Assembly (NCBI RefSeq): GCF_050749805.1
Contig: NZ_CP192738.1
Location: forward strand, 930,001 to 994,000
Direction of reading: 5' to 3'
DNA from: Hahella sp018986435
Lineage (GTDB): Bacteria; Pseudomonadota; Gammaproteobacteria; Pseudomonadales; Oleiphilaceae
Length of the DNA: 64,000 nucleotides
The position numbers and the translations under genes are program-made. Below, one piece after another: positions 18,298 to 27,998 of the stretch (the first letter of the stretch is position 1; every line of letters begins with the position of its first letter). The notes beneath the pieces are model-generated. The model was not told the DNA's origin. It saw only the letters and a program-made list of their open reading frames with translations, and searched no databases.

Positions 18298-18756
18298 ATG
18301 AAACAAGCATTACTCGTGAAGGTTCTGGATAAACGTCTGGGCAAGGAAATCCCACTACCCGCATACGCAACTGACGGCTCCGCTGGTCTGGATTTGCGCG
18401 CCTGTCTGGCGGAACCTGTCACGCTTCAACCAGGGGAGACTACGCTTATACCCACGGGAATGGCGATTCATCTTTCTGACCCCGGATTGGCGGCTATGCT
18501 ACTGCCCCGTTCAGGCTTGGGACATAAGCACGGAATCGTCCTGGGGAATCTGGTTGGTCTGATTGACTCGGACTATCAAGGCGAGGTCATGGTCTCATGT
18601 TGGAACAGAGGGAAGGATGCATTCACTATTAATGTTGGCGAACGTATAGCGCAGATGGTGATTGTGCCTGTGGTGCAGGTTGGTTTTGAGATTGTTGACG
18701 ATTTTAATGATAGCTCTCGTGGCGCAGGCGGCTTTGGTTCAACGGGAACTAAATAA
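18298..18756 (+). CDS. dut: Deoxyuridine triphosphate nucleotidohydrolase
   Basis: Hydrolyses dUTP to dUMP, which keeps uracil out of DNA and feeds thymidylate synthesis. The trimeric dUTPase motifs are all present in 152 residues: AGLDLRA (motif 1), PRSGLGHKHG (motif 2), GLIDSDYQGE (motif 3), GERIAQMVI (motif 4) and RGAGGFGSTG (motif 5). It follows coaBC by 16 bases, as in most gammaproteobacteria. Confidence 0.98.
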   Translation: MKQALLVKVLDKRLGKEIPLPAYATDGSAGLDLRACLAEPVTLQPGETTLIPTGMAIHLSDPGLAAMLLPRSGLGHKHGIVLGNLVGLIDSDYQGEVMVSCWNRGKDAFTINVGERIAQMVIVPVVQVGFEIVDDFNDSSRGAGGFGSTGTK

Positions 18757-18906
18757 GCATTTGCTCGTTTTGATAACCGCCGCAACTAAGCGGCGTAGGC
18801 CGAGTTGCAGTAAATGTGTATTCTTTACATGACGTTAGCTTCAGTGTGCGAAGGGCGTGCTGAGGCCATGTGGCGAAATGCGAACAAAAGGTAAATTGGC
18901 TTATCA

Positions 18907-21555
18907 ATGAAACCGATGAAAAAGAAGCAGGCGGAGACTAACGGCAAAGCGAACGGTAACGGCGCAAAGAAGCCCAAGCCGGCCCCAGCGAATAAAAGCA
19001 AACAGACGGAAACCAAAGGGCTTGCCGGTCCGGGGCTTTTTGCCGGATTGAGCGCAGCCTTGGCGGCGGTTTGCGTCGTCATCACCGCTTTTGTATTAAA
19101 AGCCACGGTATTGCAGCCCTTGGTGGATGAAGTCAATGCCGCGACCCAGAAGAGTAATCTGGATGCGGCGGTGTCCGTCATTAATAACCGTCTGAAATTT
19201 ATCGAGGATCAGGTTGCAGTCTTGGCGGGCAGTGTGGACGCCGCCAGATTTGTGGATGATCAAGTGCGTGCGCAAGTTACAGGTATCGCCACTAAAACGT
19301 TGCCTGCCGCAGTGCGGGCGGTGGCGTTTCAGAAGGGAAGAGGCGTGCGCGACACGGAATCTCCGGTGCCGGTGAGCTTCGCCAGCCTGGATATGGTGCG
19401 TAATGTAGAGCAAGGCAAGGCGGTGCGCCTGGAAGCCTTCGTATCAAACGAAAAATGGTTTATTCAGGTCGTAAAGCCGGTGCAAACAGATTCCAACGTG
19501 ATTGTGGGCACGGTTTTAGTGATGTTCAGCACTGAGATTCTTGAGCCGACCTGGCGCCAGACTGGCGGCGGGAAGTATCAGTTGTTGCAGTCCGTTGGCG
19601 GACAGCAACGAGTGGTGATAGAACATGGCCAAGGCTCAGGCGACAAGCTTGTGGGCGGTACGGCGCTGCCGCAATGGCAAGTGGCGTATTACCCTAACGA
19701 GACCGCCCGCTTTTCATATAGCGACCAGATGTTGTGGATCGTCGCGCTCGCTATTGCTTTATTGGCAGCGGGATTGGCGGCTGCGCCCGTGTTTTTGCTT
19801 ACGAAGAAGGTGCGCAAGGATATTTCCGCAGTTACTGCATTTGGCCAAGCCTGCATCATGGGAGAAAAGCCGAGTTCACCCAAGATCTCTTTGCTTGCGT
19901 TCCATTCTATGGTCGTGTTGCTGGATCAGGCGCGTCAGACAGTTGTGAAGCGCTCAATCCCCACTAAATCCAAAGCCACGGCTGCTGACTCAGGGGCTGA
20001 GGCGGCTCCGGCTAAGAAAGCGCCTCAGCCTGCCAAAGAGGAGGCTGCGCCGCTGTTTAATGATGATGCGCTGGATATCAGCATGCTGGGAGAGGACGAC
20101 GATCTGCTGGGGTTACACGATGACGAGCCTGCCTCCGACTTTGGCGAGGGCGCGTCAATGGAGGTGAATGAATCCCAGGTCGTGAATGTCTCCGATACCA
20201 TATTCCGGGCCTATGATATTCGCGGAGTAGTGGGCGATACCCTGGACGCTAAAGTGGTGTATGAGATCGGGCGAGCGCTGGGCTCTGAAGCGCGCCAGAA
20301 AAATGTGACGGATATGTGTCTGGGCTATGACGGCCGTGAATCCAGTCCCGCCTTGGCGAAGGCGCTGGCGCAAGGGATTATGGCGACCGGCGTTAATGTC
20401 ATTAATGTGGGGCTGGTGCCCACACCAGTGCTTTATTTTGCTGCGCATCATACGCAAACGCTCTCTGGCGCGATGGTGACTGGCAGCCATAATCCCGCCG
20501 AATATAACGGCGTTAAGATGATGTTGGCGGGAGATACATTGGCGCAGGCGGAGATTCAGAAGCTGCTGCAGCGGATACGTACGCAGAACTATATTAAAGG
20601 GCAGGGGGAGCTGAGAAATCAGGATATCCGCCAGAATTATATCGACGCTATCGTCAATGATATTGCTGTTGCTGCGCCGCTTAAAGTGGTGTTGGATGCG
20701 GGTAATGGCGTTGCTGGCGATATTGCGCCCAAGCTGATTGAAGAACTGGGCTGCGAAGTAACGCCGCTGTTCTGCGAGGTGGATGGCAACTTTCCAAATC
20801 ACCACCCAGACCCAGGCAAGCCGGAGAACCTGCAGGCGCTTATCGCGAAGGTGAAGGAAGTGGGCGCGGATATCGGCGTGGCCTTTGATGGCGATGGCGA
20901 CCGCATAGGCGTGGTTACGGCGAAAGGCAAGATTATCTGGCCGGACCGTCTGTTGATGTTGTTCGCCAAGGATGTCGTTTCCCGTAATCCCGGCGCTGAT
21001 GTTATTTTCGACGTGAAATGCAGCCGCCGACTGAACTCCCTTATTTCCAGCTATGGCGGCCGTCCGATCATGTGGCGGACCGGACACTCCCTGATCAAGG
21101 CCAAGATGAAAGAGACGGGCGCATTGTTGGCGGGAGAGATGAGCGGCCATATTTTCTTCAAGGAGCGCTGGTTCGGTTTTGACGATGGCATATACAGCGC
21201 CGCTCGTCTGTTGGAAATTCTTGGTATCGATGAGCGCAACGCAGACGCTGTGTTTGACGAGTTCCCGGAAGATGTTTCCACCCCGGAAATCAATGTTGCG
21301 GTCAGTGACAGCAGCAAGTTTATGGTCATGGAAAAACTGTCTCAAAACGCATCCTGGGGCGACGGTAACGTGTCCAGTATTGATGGCGTGAGAGTTGAGT
21401 ACGCTGATGGCTGGGGCCTGTGCAGGGCTTCCAATACCACGCCAGTGCTGGTGCTGCGCTTTGAAGCGGAGAGTCAGGAAGCGCTGGCGCGCATTCAAAA
21501 AGTTTTCCGCGACCAGTTGTTGGCCGTGGACCCTTCTTTGTCTATTCCTTTTTAA
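18907..21555 (+). CDS. algC: Phosphomannomutase/phosphoglucomutase with membrane-anchored N-terminal extension
   Basis: The C-terminal 455 residues form a complete hexose-phosphate mutase. The phosphoserine loop is TGSHNPAEYNG, the metal site DGDGDRIG, and the sugar-binding loop GEMSGHIFF. It interconverts mannose-6-P/mannose-1-P and glucose-6-P/glucose-1-P for LPS and exopolysaccharide. The 430-residue N-terminal part starts with a Lys/Asn-rich tail. It has two membrane segments (about 38-62 and 277-302) that bracket a periplasmic sensor-like domain, then an Ala/Pro/acidic linker. Pseudomonas AlgC has been annotated with a similar extension (about 868 residues). The role of the extension is unknown. 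Confidence 0.93.
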   Translation: MKPMKKKQAETNGKANGNGAKKPKPAPANKSKQTETKGLAGPGLFAGLSAALAAVCVVITAFVLKATVLQPLVDEVNAATQKSNLDAAVSVINNRLKFIEDQVAVLAGSVDAARFVDDQVRAQVTGIATKTLPAAVRAVAFQKGRGVRDTESPVPVSFASLDMVRNVEQGKAVRLEAFVSNEKWFIQVVKPVQTDSNVIVGTVLVMFSTEILEPTWRQTGGGKYQLLQSVGGQQRVVIEHGQGSGDKLVGGTALPQWQVAYYPNETARFSYSDQMLWIVALAIALLAAGLAAAPVFLLTKKVRKDISAVTAFGQACIMGEKPSSPKISLLAFHSMVVLLDQARQTVVKRSIPTKSKATAADSGAEAAPAKKAPQPAKEEAAPLFNDDALDISMLGEDDDLLGLHDDEPASDFGEGASMEVNESQVVNVSDTIFRAYDIRGVVGDTLDAKVVYEIGRALGSEARQKNVTDMCLGYDGRESSPALAKALAQGIMATGVNVINVGLVPTPVLYFAAHHTQTLSGAMVTGSHNPAEYNGVKMMLAGDTLAQAEIQKLLQRIRTQNYIKGQGELRNQDIRQNYIDAIVNDIAVAAPLKVVLDAGNGVAGDIAPKLIEELGCEVTPLFCEVDGNFPNHHPDPGKPENLQALIAKVKEVGADIGVAFDGDGDRIGVVTAKGKIIWPDRLLMLFAKDVVSRNPGADVIFDVKCSRRLNSLISSYGGRPIMWRTGHSLIKAKMKETGALLAGEMSGHIFFKERWFGFDDGIYSAARLLEILGIDERNADAVFDEFPEDVSTPEINVAVSDSSKFMVMEKLSQNASWGDGNVSSIDGVRVEYADGWGLCRASNTTPVLVLRFEAESQEALARIQKVFRDQLLAVDPSLSIPF

Positions 21556-21623
21556 ATCACAGCGGGTCCGGGATTGGGCTCGCTGAAACTGTGCATTGAG
21601 ATTCGCAGGAGACTAACGGAATT

Positions 21624-22532
21624 ATGCTTGATCGAGATAACGCCCTCCAGGTTGCGGCGGTATTGAGCAAAGCGCTGCCTTACATACAGCGCTTTGCGGG
21701 GAAAACCATTGTGATCAAATACGGCGGCAACGCCATGACGGATGAAGAGTTGAAAAACAGCTTCGCCCGAGATGTGGTCATGATGAAACTGGTAGGGATC
21801 AATCCTATCGTTGTGCATGGCGGCGGCCCGCAGATCGGAGATTTGCTGCAGCGACTAAATATCAAATCCAGTTTTATAAACGGACTGCGTGTCACGGACA
21901 GTGAAACCATGGATGTGGTGGAAATGGTGCTGGGCGGTTCGGTTAACAAAGACATCGTCGCCCTGATCAACCGCAATGGCGGTAAAGCTATCGGTTTGAC
22001 TGGTAAAGACGCCAACTTCATTACTGCGCGAAAACTGGAAGTCACCCGCGCCACGCCTGATATGCAAAAACCGGAGATCATCGACATTGGTCATGTCGGG
22101 GAAGTAACGGGCGTACGCAAAGATATCATCACCATGCTCACTGACAGCGATTGCATCCCTGTCATTGCGCCTATTGGCGTCGGGCAGGATGGCGCCTCCT
22201 ACAATATCAACGCTGACCTGGTCGCAGGTAAAGTTGCTGAAGTACTGCAGGCGGAAAAGCTGATGCTGCTTACCAATATTGCCGGCCTGATGAATAAGGA
22301 AGGCAAAGTGTTGACTGGCCTGAGCACAAAGCAAGTCGACGAACTGATCGCTGACGGCACTATTCACGGTGGAATGCTGCCCAAGATCGAATGCGCCCTG
22401 TCAGCGGTGAAAAATGGCGTGCATAGCGCCCATATCATCGACGGCCGGGTTCCCCACGCCACGCTACTGGAAATCTTTACCGATGAAGGCGTAGGCACCT
22501 TGATAACCCGCAAAGGCTGCGACGACGCCTGA
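21624..22532 (+). CDS. argB: Acetylglutamate kinase
   Basis: Phosphorylates N-acetylglutamate in the second step of arginine synthesis. The 302-residue amino acid kinase fold has VIKYGGNAM, the HGGGPQIG glycine loop, NINADLVAGKVAEVL and the C-terminal TDEGVGTLI segment. The N-terminal helix ahead of the kinase core (ALQVAAVLSKALPYIQRF) is the kind found in arginine-inhibited hexameric enzymes, which implies feedback control. It follows algC by 68 bases, as in Pseudomonas. Confidence 0.97.
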   Translation: MLDRDNALQVAAVLSKALPYIQRFAGKTIVIKYGGNAMTDEELKNSFARDVVMMKLVGINPIVVHGGGPQIGDLLQRLNIKSSFINGLRVTDSETMDVVEMVLGGSVNKDIVALINRNGGKAIGLTGKDANFITARKLEVTRATPDMQKPEIIDIGHVGEVTGVRKDIITMLTDSDCIPVIAPIGVGQDGASYNINADLVAGKVAEVLQAEKLMLLTNIAGLMNKEGKVLTGLSTKQVDELIADGTIHGGMLPKIECALSAVKNGVHSAHIIDGRVPHATLLEIFTDEGVGTLITRKGCDDA

Positions 22533-22566
22533 TCTAGCGCCAAACCGCAGAAAAGCCTTCAGGCTG

Positions 22567-22598
22567 AGGCCCGGTTCACACCGGGCCTGTTTGTTTTT
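22567..22598 (+). terminator. Rho-independent terminator after argB
   Basis: AGGCCCGG (22567-22574) and CCGGGCCT (22581-22588) form a perfect 8-bp stem with a TTCACA loop, followed by GTTTGTTTTT. It closes the coaBC-dut-algC-argB run. Confidence 0.92.
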
Positions 22599-22663
22599 GC
22601 GGACTAGGCTGCTTTAATTAAGTCGCGCATTGATTAGTAAGCAAATATTCGGATGCTGACCTC

Positions 22664-23950
22664 ATGAAGAAATTTATAGTCACTACTTTTTTAGTTGTAT
22701 TAGGGGCCTATGGGGCGTTCAAAGGATTGGTCTGGTATCAGACGGATCAGGCTATCGCTAAATTTAAAGAAGCGACGGCGCTTCATATGGCGGTGGATTA
22801 CGGCTGGATCAGCTCCAACCTGGAAGGCGAGATAATTATTAAGGATATTAAAGTTACCCCTTATCAGTTAAGGGAGACTATTCCTATTCAGGAAATTAGT
22901 CTGAAGTTTCCATCAGTATTCGCCATGCTGGATTATTACTCACCGTTAAATCGGCGTTCTCCGCACAGCCCAAATGCTAGTGCGCCAGATGCTTTTGAAA
23001 TTACGGTGACTAATGCAAACTTCCCAACGGTTGATACTTGGGAAAACTATAAATCTCCGGAAGACGGCTCGCATAATTTCAACGATCTTTTGGCGATCAA
23101 TTGTGGCGACGTAGAAGAGATTGAGTTTAAAGAGTTAAGAGAGCTGGGTTATGACCGTTTAAGAGTCGATGCATCCTGGGGATATCGCAATGAACCAGTA
23201 TCTGCGAATAGTAGTATTTTCTTTAATATTGATATCCAGGGAATGAATAACATTCAAGGACAGATTGACTTCGATGGGGCTTTATCTATGCCTTCTAGTG
23301 AAGGCGGTAAATTTCCACGGGTGAAATATCTTTCTTATGTGCATCAGGATGCGTCTTTCAATAAACGCCTAAGTTCATTTTGTACCCGAAAGACGGGAGA
23401 CTCTCCAGCGCAATTTATACAAGGTAGCGTTGATAAGACGGTTCAGCGGATGGCGGAAGCCGGCATTACTTTAAACCAAGACTTGATTGGAGCATACGCT
23501 GATTACTTGAAAGACGGCAGGGTGTTTGAGGTTATTGTGAACCCCGTTGATGAGCTGGACTACAGCTTGCTGGCCTTTATGGACATGAGCTCCATCGTAG
23601 ATGCGCTGGGGCTGCAACTCCGCATGAACCAAGTCATGATCCCGGATTTGAGCGCAACCATCGATCAGGCTAAGTTGAAGGCGTTTCTGTCGCCGCCGCC
23701 TGTGGTTGTGGAAGCTCCCAAACCGCCGCCGCCCAAGGTTGAAAAGGCTTATCGTCAAGTCGAAGTGGAAGAGCTTGATGCATATGTGGGGTATCCCGTT
23801 AGGCTGAAGGAAAATTCCGGTAAGTTGATCGAAGGCAGCATCGAAAAAGTGCTGGAATACCAGATAGACGTAGCTGTGCCATTGCAGACGGGGTCGGTGA
23901 GCTTCCATATCAAGAAGCGCGATATTGCAGAGATTAAGGTATATAAATAG
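22664..23950 (+). CDS. Unknown membrane-anchored protein with proline-rich hinge
   Basis: A 428-residue protein I do not recognise. An N-terminal signal anchor (about residues 3-22) is followed by a large soluble part of about 320 residues rich in beta strands. Next comes a proline-rich hinge (near residues 345-362, PPPVVVEAPKPPPPKVEK). The last 65 residues form a small domain (YVGYPVRLKENSGKLIEGSIE) that resembles an SH3-like or Sm-like barrel but cannot be named. It lies between argB and argE but has its own upstream gap and probably its own promoter. Base composition is AT-richer than that of its neighbours in the first two thirds. Loose resemblance to YdgA/DUF945 proteins was considered but not supported. 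Confidence 0.6.
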   Translation: MKKFIVTTFLVVLGAYGAFKGLVWYQTDQAIAKFKEATALHMAVDYGWISSNLEGEIIIKDIKVTPYQLRETIPIQEISLKFPSVFAMLDYYSPLNRRSPHSPNASAPDAFEITVTNANFPTVDTWENYKSPEDGSHNFNDLLAINCGDVEEIEFKELRELGYDRLRVDASWGYRNEPVSANSSIFFNIDIQGMNNIQGQIDFDGALSMPSSEGGKFPRVKYLSYVHQDASFNKRLSSFCTRKTGDSPAQFIQGSVDKTVQRMAEAGITLNQDLIGAYADYLKDGRVFEVIVNPVDELDYSLLAFMDMSSIVDALGLQLRMNQVMIPDLSATIDQAKLKAFLSPPPVVVEAPKPPPPKVEKAYRQVEVEELDAYVGYPVRLKENSGKLIEGSIEKVLEYQIDVAVPLQTGSVSFHIKKRDIAEIKVYK

Positions 23951-24007
23951 CCATAACGCGGCTGCCTGAAGGGGGCCGTTATTAACATTCAAGCCTGAGG
24001 AGTGCGC

Positions 24008-25153
24008 ATGCCCGAACTGCCGAAGCTGGAAACCATGATCCGCGAGCTAGTCGCCATTCCTTCCGTGAGCAGCACATTGCCGCGATGGGATCAAAGTAAC
24101 CGCCCTGTGGTGGAGCGATTGGCGCAATGGTGCGAAACCCTGGGGATGGATGTTGCGTTATTGCCAGTGAACGAAGCAGGCGATAAATGGAATTTAGTCG
24201 CCAAGGCCGGGCAGGGCGAAGGTGGTTTAGTGCTGGCGGGGCACACGGATACAGTGCCCTATGACGATGGCGCCTGGAATAGCGATCCGTTCAAGCTGAG
24301 TGAAAGGGATGGCAAGTGGTACGGCTTGGGCGTTTGCGATATGAAAGGTTTTTTCGCTCTGGCGCTGGCCGCCTTGGCGGCAGCCCTGCCGTATCTACGC
24401 AAGCCGGTGACATTGATCGCTACTGCGGATGAAGAAAGCTCAATGGATGGCGCGCGACGGCTCATGCAGGCGGCCAAAAATTACGGCGACTATGTCGTCA
24501 TCGGTGAGCCGACCGGTATGCGACCCATTCGGCAGCACAAAGGCATTTTGATGGACGCCATCAAAGTAGAGGGCCGTTCTGGCCATTCGTCGCAACCCGC
24601 GTTGGGACGCAATGCGCTGGAGGCGATGACGGATGTGATGATCAGTTTGAGAGAGTTGCGCTCGTCATGGGTGGAGCAATACAGCAATCCTGGTTTTGAG
24701 ATCCCTTATCCAACCTTAAATCTGGGGTGCATCCATGGCGGCGACAACCCCAACAGAATCTGTAAAAGTTGCGAACTGCAGTACGACGTGCGCTTAATGC
24801 CGGGAATGCCCATGGAGATGGTGCGTGACAGTATACGCAGCCAATTGCGTAGCATTGCGGAAAAGCATGAAGTAGATATTCAGTTACGTCCTCTGTTTGA
24901 CGGCGTAGACAGTTTCCAGGAACGTGAAGACAGTCGCTTGGTTCGCATATGCGAAGAGCTGACGGGCAAAGCCTCCGGAACCGTAGCGTTTGCGACGGAA
25001 GCCCCGTTTTTCAAGCAGTTGGGAGCGGAAACGGTTGTCCTGGGTCCTGGAGACATTGATCAGGCGCACCAGCCTGATGAATACGTGTCTCTGGATCGAA
25101 TTCCCCCTATGATGAAACTGCTGGAAGAGCTTATACGACGTCTGTGTCTATAG
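24008..25153 (+). CDS. argE: Acetylornithine deacetylase
   Basis: Releases ornithine from N-acetylornithine in the linear arginine pathway. It belongs to the M20 metallopeptidase family: metal ligands lie in LAGHTDTVP (His) and LGVCDMKGF (Asp), the catalytic DEESSMDGAR Glu pair follows, and the dimerisation domain includes GRSGHSSQP. Starting at the ATG at 24008 gives 381 residues and a GAGG ribosome site 7 bases upstream; an in-frame GTG at 24002 is too close to that site. It precedes argA. Confidence 0.95.
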   Translation: MPELPKLETMIRELVAIPSVSSTLPRWDQSNRPVVERLAQWCETLGMDVALLPVNEAGDKWNLVAKAGQGEGGLVLAGHTDTVPYDDGAWNSDPFKLSERDGKWYGLGVCDMKGFFALALAALAAALPYLRKPVTLIATADEESSMDGARRLMQAAKNYGDYVVIGEPTGMRPIRQHKGILMDAIKVEGRSGHSSQPALGRNALEAMTDVMISLRELRSSWVEQYSNPGFEIPYPTLNLGCIHGGDNPNRICKSCELQYDVRLMPGMPMEMVRDSIRSQLRSIAEKHEVDIQLRPLFDGVDSFQEREDSRLVRICEELTGKASGTVAFATEAPFFKQLGAETVVLGPGDIDQAHQPDEYVSLDRIPPMMKLLEELIRRLCL

Positions 25154-25319
25154 TGCTTAGTGCTCCGAATAAGTTATTTCCCCGGACTTTTCAAATCTGC
25201 AAATTGCCTTATGCTAAGCGGCAGTCGCTTCTGCTGGAGAGTGAGTTGAGCTTCAGTATGAGCGTATGGCTGGATTAACCGCCTGGGATACGCCCAGGAA
25301 AGAATTGAGACTGGCGACT

Positions 25320-26693
25320 ATGAATGAATTAAATCAGGAAAAACCTCCCTCCCTCGGTGCGCAATCCGGCGGCGCCGTGCAACGCGATCCAGCGCAGCAG
25401 GTTTACTGGTTCCGACATTCTTCGCCTTATATTAACGCCTATCGTGGCAGGACCGTCGTTATTCTTCTTACTGGCGAAGCGCTGGCGCATGCTGGAATAA
25501 ATACAATTGTGCAGGATATCTCTCTGCTCAACAGTCTGGGCCTGCGTCTGGTTGTGGCTTTCGGCGCCAGACCGCAGATTGAGGCCAGACTGCAGGAGTC
25601 CGACCTGCAATCCCACCATCATCATGGCGTGCGTATTACTGATGGGGAGGCGTTGCCCTGCGTGTGTGAAGCGGTTGGACGTTTGCGCACGGAGTTGGAA
25701 GCCAAGCTGTCCATGGGGCTGGTGAACTCACCCATGCACGGCGCTGCGTTGCAGGTGATCAGCGGCAACTTTGTCATCGCCAAACCTGTGGGGGTGGTGG
25801 ATGGGGTTGACCACTGTCATACGGGTTTTGTGCGTAAAGTGCAGGCGGAGCCCATTCACAAGTTATTGGCGATGGGGCAGATCGTCCTGTTGCCTACCTT
25901 AGGATATTCGCCGACTGGAGAAGTCTTCAATCTCTCTTGTGAAGATGTAGCGGCTTCCGCTGCAGTGGCGTTGAAGGCGGATAAACTGATCGTCTTTGGC
26001 CCTAAACGCGGGCTGACTGGGCCGGATGGCGGCGTTCTGCGTGATTTGTCAGTGAATGATGCATTGCAGCATTTGCAAAATTTATCCTCCGACACAGAAG
26101 AATACCGGCAACTTTCTTCAGTTTGTCGCGCTTTACAAAATGGCGTGCGGCGAGCGCATCTGATCAGCTATGCGGAAGACGGCGCCTTACTGCAAGAAAT
26201 GTTTACGCGTGATGGCGTAGGCAGCTTAATCACCGATGATTCCTATGATGAGATTCGCCCTGCAACCATTGACGATGTCGGCGGCATATTGGCGCTGATC
26301 CGGCCTCTGGAGGAGCAGGGCATACTGGTAAGGCGGTCTCGCGAGCTGTTGGAGCAGGAAATTGGTAACTTCATCGTAGATGATCGCGACGGCGCTATCA
26401 TTGGCTGCGCCGCCCTTTATCAGTTCGAAGATGAGCGCTGCGTGGAGCTGGCCTGTGTCGCGGTCAGAAACAGCTACCGCAAGCAGGGCCGTGGCGACCA
26501 ACTGTTAGCCTACGCTGAGCGGCGCGCCAAATCCGCCAATATGAGCAAACTCTTTGTTCTGACCACGCAAACAGCCCACTGGTTTATCGAACGGGGTTTT
26601 CAGTTAGGGCAGGTAGCGGATTTGCCGGTGAAAAAGCAAAGCATGTATAACCTGCAACGCAACTCGAAGGTGTTTGTGAAAAATCTGGACTAG
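25320..26693 (+). CDS. argA: N-acetylglutamate synthase (amino acid kinase-GNAT fusion)
   Basis: Acetylates glutamate in the first step of arginine synthesis. The N-terminal amino acid kinase-like domain (about residues 25-310) starts WFRHSSPYINAYRGRTVV. A GNAT acetyltransferase domain (about 315-450) follows, with the acetyl-CoA loop VRNSYRKQGRGDQL. The ATG at 25320 gives 457 residues; an earlier in-frame ATG at 25266 has an equally weak ribosome site. Either start leaves an N-terminal extension beyond the usual 432-440. argB and argE lie within 4 kb upstream. Confidence 0.93.
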   Translation: MNELNQEKPPSLGAQSGGAVQRDPAQQVYWFRHSSPYINAYRGRTVVILLTGEALAHAGINTIVQDISLLNSLGLRLVVAFGARPQIEARLQESDLQSHHHHGVRITDGEALPCVCEAVGRLRTELEAKLSMGLVNSPMHGAALQVISGNFVIAKPVGVVDGVDHCHTGFVRKVQAEPIHKLLAMGQIVLLPTLGYSPTGEVFNLSCEDVAASAAVALKADKLIVFGPKRGLTGPDGGVLRDLSVNDALQHLQNLSSDTEEYRQLSSVCRALQNGVRRAHLISYAEDGALLQEMFTRDGVGSLITDDSYDEIRPATIDDVGGILALIRPLEEQGILVRRSRELLEQEIGNFIVDDRDGAIIGCAALYQFEDERCVELACVAVRNSYRKQGRGDQLLAYAERRAKSANMSKLFVLTTQTAHWFIERGFQLGQVADLPVKKQSMYNLQRNSKVFVKNLD

Positions 26694-26707
26694 GCGCTCG
26701 CCGCCCT

Positions 26708-27877
26708 CTATTTATCTGTCTTGCTCTCATGTGAACTGGCCACGCTTGACTGCGCCAGTTCATTCAGTTTTCTCAATACCTCCGTGCGTTCCTCTTTAGT
26801 CAGGTCAGTCAAGGATTCCGACCACTGATAAAATGCATTGAGGTCGCCCAGCTCGCGGATTTTGTAGCGCAATCCAGGCGTCCATTGGTGGTAATTAGCG
26901 ACGGTCAGTAACTTGGCGTTGTTGATTGGCGCGTTGAACCAACGCTCATAGCCTGAAGATATCTTGCGCTGTTGCGCCAGCTCTGCGTACCGGGTGCGTA
27001 ATGTCTCAATAATTTCCGTCTTGCGGGTGCGCTTGTCTTCCGCAGATATGTCTTCTTTATAAAGCGCTTCCAGTTCACCAATCGTTTGTTTCACCAAGGC
27101 GACGAACTGTTCCCGGCTCTGGGCGCGTTCGGCGTAGCGCGCGTTAATGGCGTTTGCAGAGTAGGCGCTGAGAAGTAGTGGAGTATTCTGAGAGGAGGTG
27201 CTGGAAGTGTATTGGATATATCTCTGCACTCCTTCCTGCTCGACGGCGGTCGCCCAACTCTCATTGAAAGCGGTGTCTCCCTTTATATACAGCCTGCGAT
27301 GCGCCAATTCATGGAAAAGCAGCCCAGCTAAGTCCACTGGGTCATACCATATAAAGGTGTTCAGGACCGGGTCGTCGAACCAGCCCAAGGTTGAGTAGGC
27401 CGGGACGCCGCCTACATGGGTGTCGAACGCTTCACTCGCCAATGCTTCAGCAGCCTCATGGGCGGGCTGCTCGGCGAAGTAACCCTGGTAGGCGACGCAG
27501 CCTGCGACGGGGTAACACCAGGTTTTACTGCGCATAGAAAATTCTGGCGCGGCAAAAACGTTCCAAACGACATAGGGACGCTCAAGGTCAGCATATTCGC
27601 TATAGGCTTCCTCCACGGGAAGATGCAAAGAGGCGGCGGCGAATTCTCTGACCTGGATGACATACTCAAGCCGTTCCCGGAGGTTGGCGGGCGTCGCGTC
27701 TTCCTGCACGATCTCTTCAATGGGGCGCTTTTTCTGCAGAATCTCCCACTGTCCCTGAATCGCCTGCAGCATAAACCCCGTAGATTGACAGCCTCCCAGA
27801 ACCAGCAACCCCATCAGTAACAGAGGTAAAAGTTTTATAACTGGAGATAAAGGAAAGGTTTTTTTTAGTAAAGCCAT
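26708..27877 (-). CDS. Lipoprotein aminopeptidase-like protein (zinc HExxH, Aminopep family)
   Basis: A 389-residue outer- or inner-membrane lipoprotein. The signal ends with the lipobox LVLGGC. The metal motif is LLFHELAHRRLYIKGDTAFNESWATAVE (HExxH, then a Glu about 18 residues later), the arrangement of the bacterial putative aminopeptidase family (PF10023 as I remember it). The start at 27877, with AAAGAG about 8 bases upstream, gives a proper lipoprotein signal; longer in-frame starts would bury it. It is divergent from the c-di-GMP multi-domain gene and convergent with argA. Substrate is unknown. Confidence 0.85.
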   Translation of the reverse strand: MALLKKTFPLSPVIKLLPLLLMGLLVLGGCQSTGFMLQAIQGQWEILQKKRPIEEIVQEDATPANLRERLEYVIQVREFAAASLHLPVEEAYSEYADLERPYVVWNVFAAPEFSMRSKTWCYPVAGCVAYQGYFAEQPAHEAAEALASEAFDTHVGGVPAYSTLGWFDDPVLNTFIWYDPVDLAGLLFHELAHRRLYIKGDTAFNESWATAVEQEGVQRYIQYTSSTSSQNTPLLLSAYSANAINARYAERAQSREQFVALVKQTIGELEALYKEDISAEDKRTRKTEIIETLRTRYAELAQQRKISSGYERWFNAPINNAKLLTVANYHQWTPGLRYKIRELGDLNAFYQWSESLTDLTKEERTEVLRKLNELAQSSVASSHESKTDK

Positions 27878-27998
27878 CGGCGAACTCTTTCTCCAAAAAT
27901 TTATTGGCTGTCTATACTGGTAATAGCGCTCTGATGCGGGCGGAGCGATAACGGCGACCGGCGCCTTCTTAGTTAATAAACTTAACCAACAGAAACCC

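Noticed and set aside
20155..21498. Minus-strand ORF of 447 codons opposite algC
   Set aside because: The plus-strand mutase motifs are intact; the opposite frame is His/Arg/Gln-rich, as shadow frames are.
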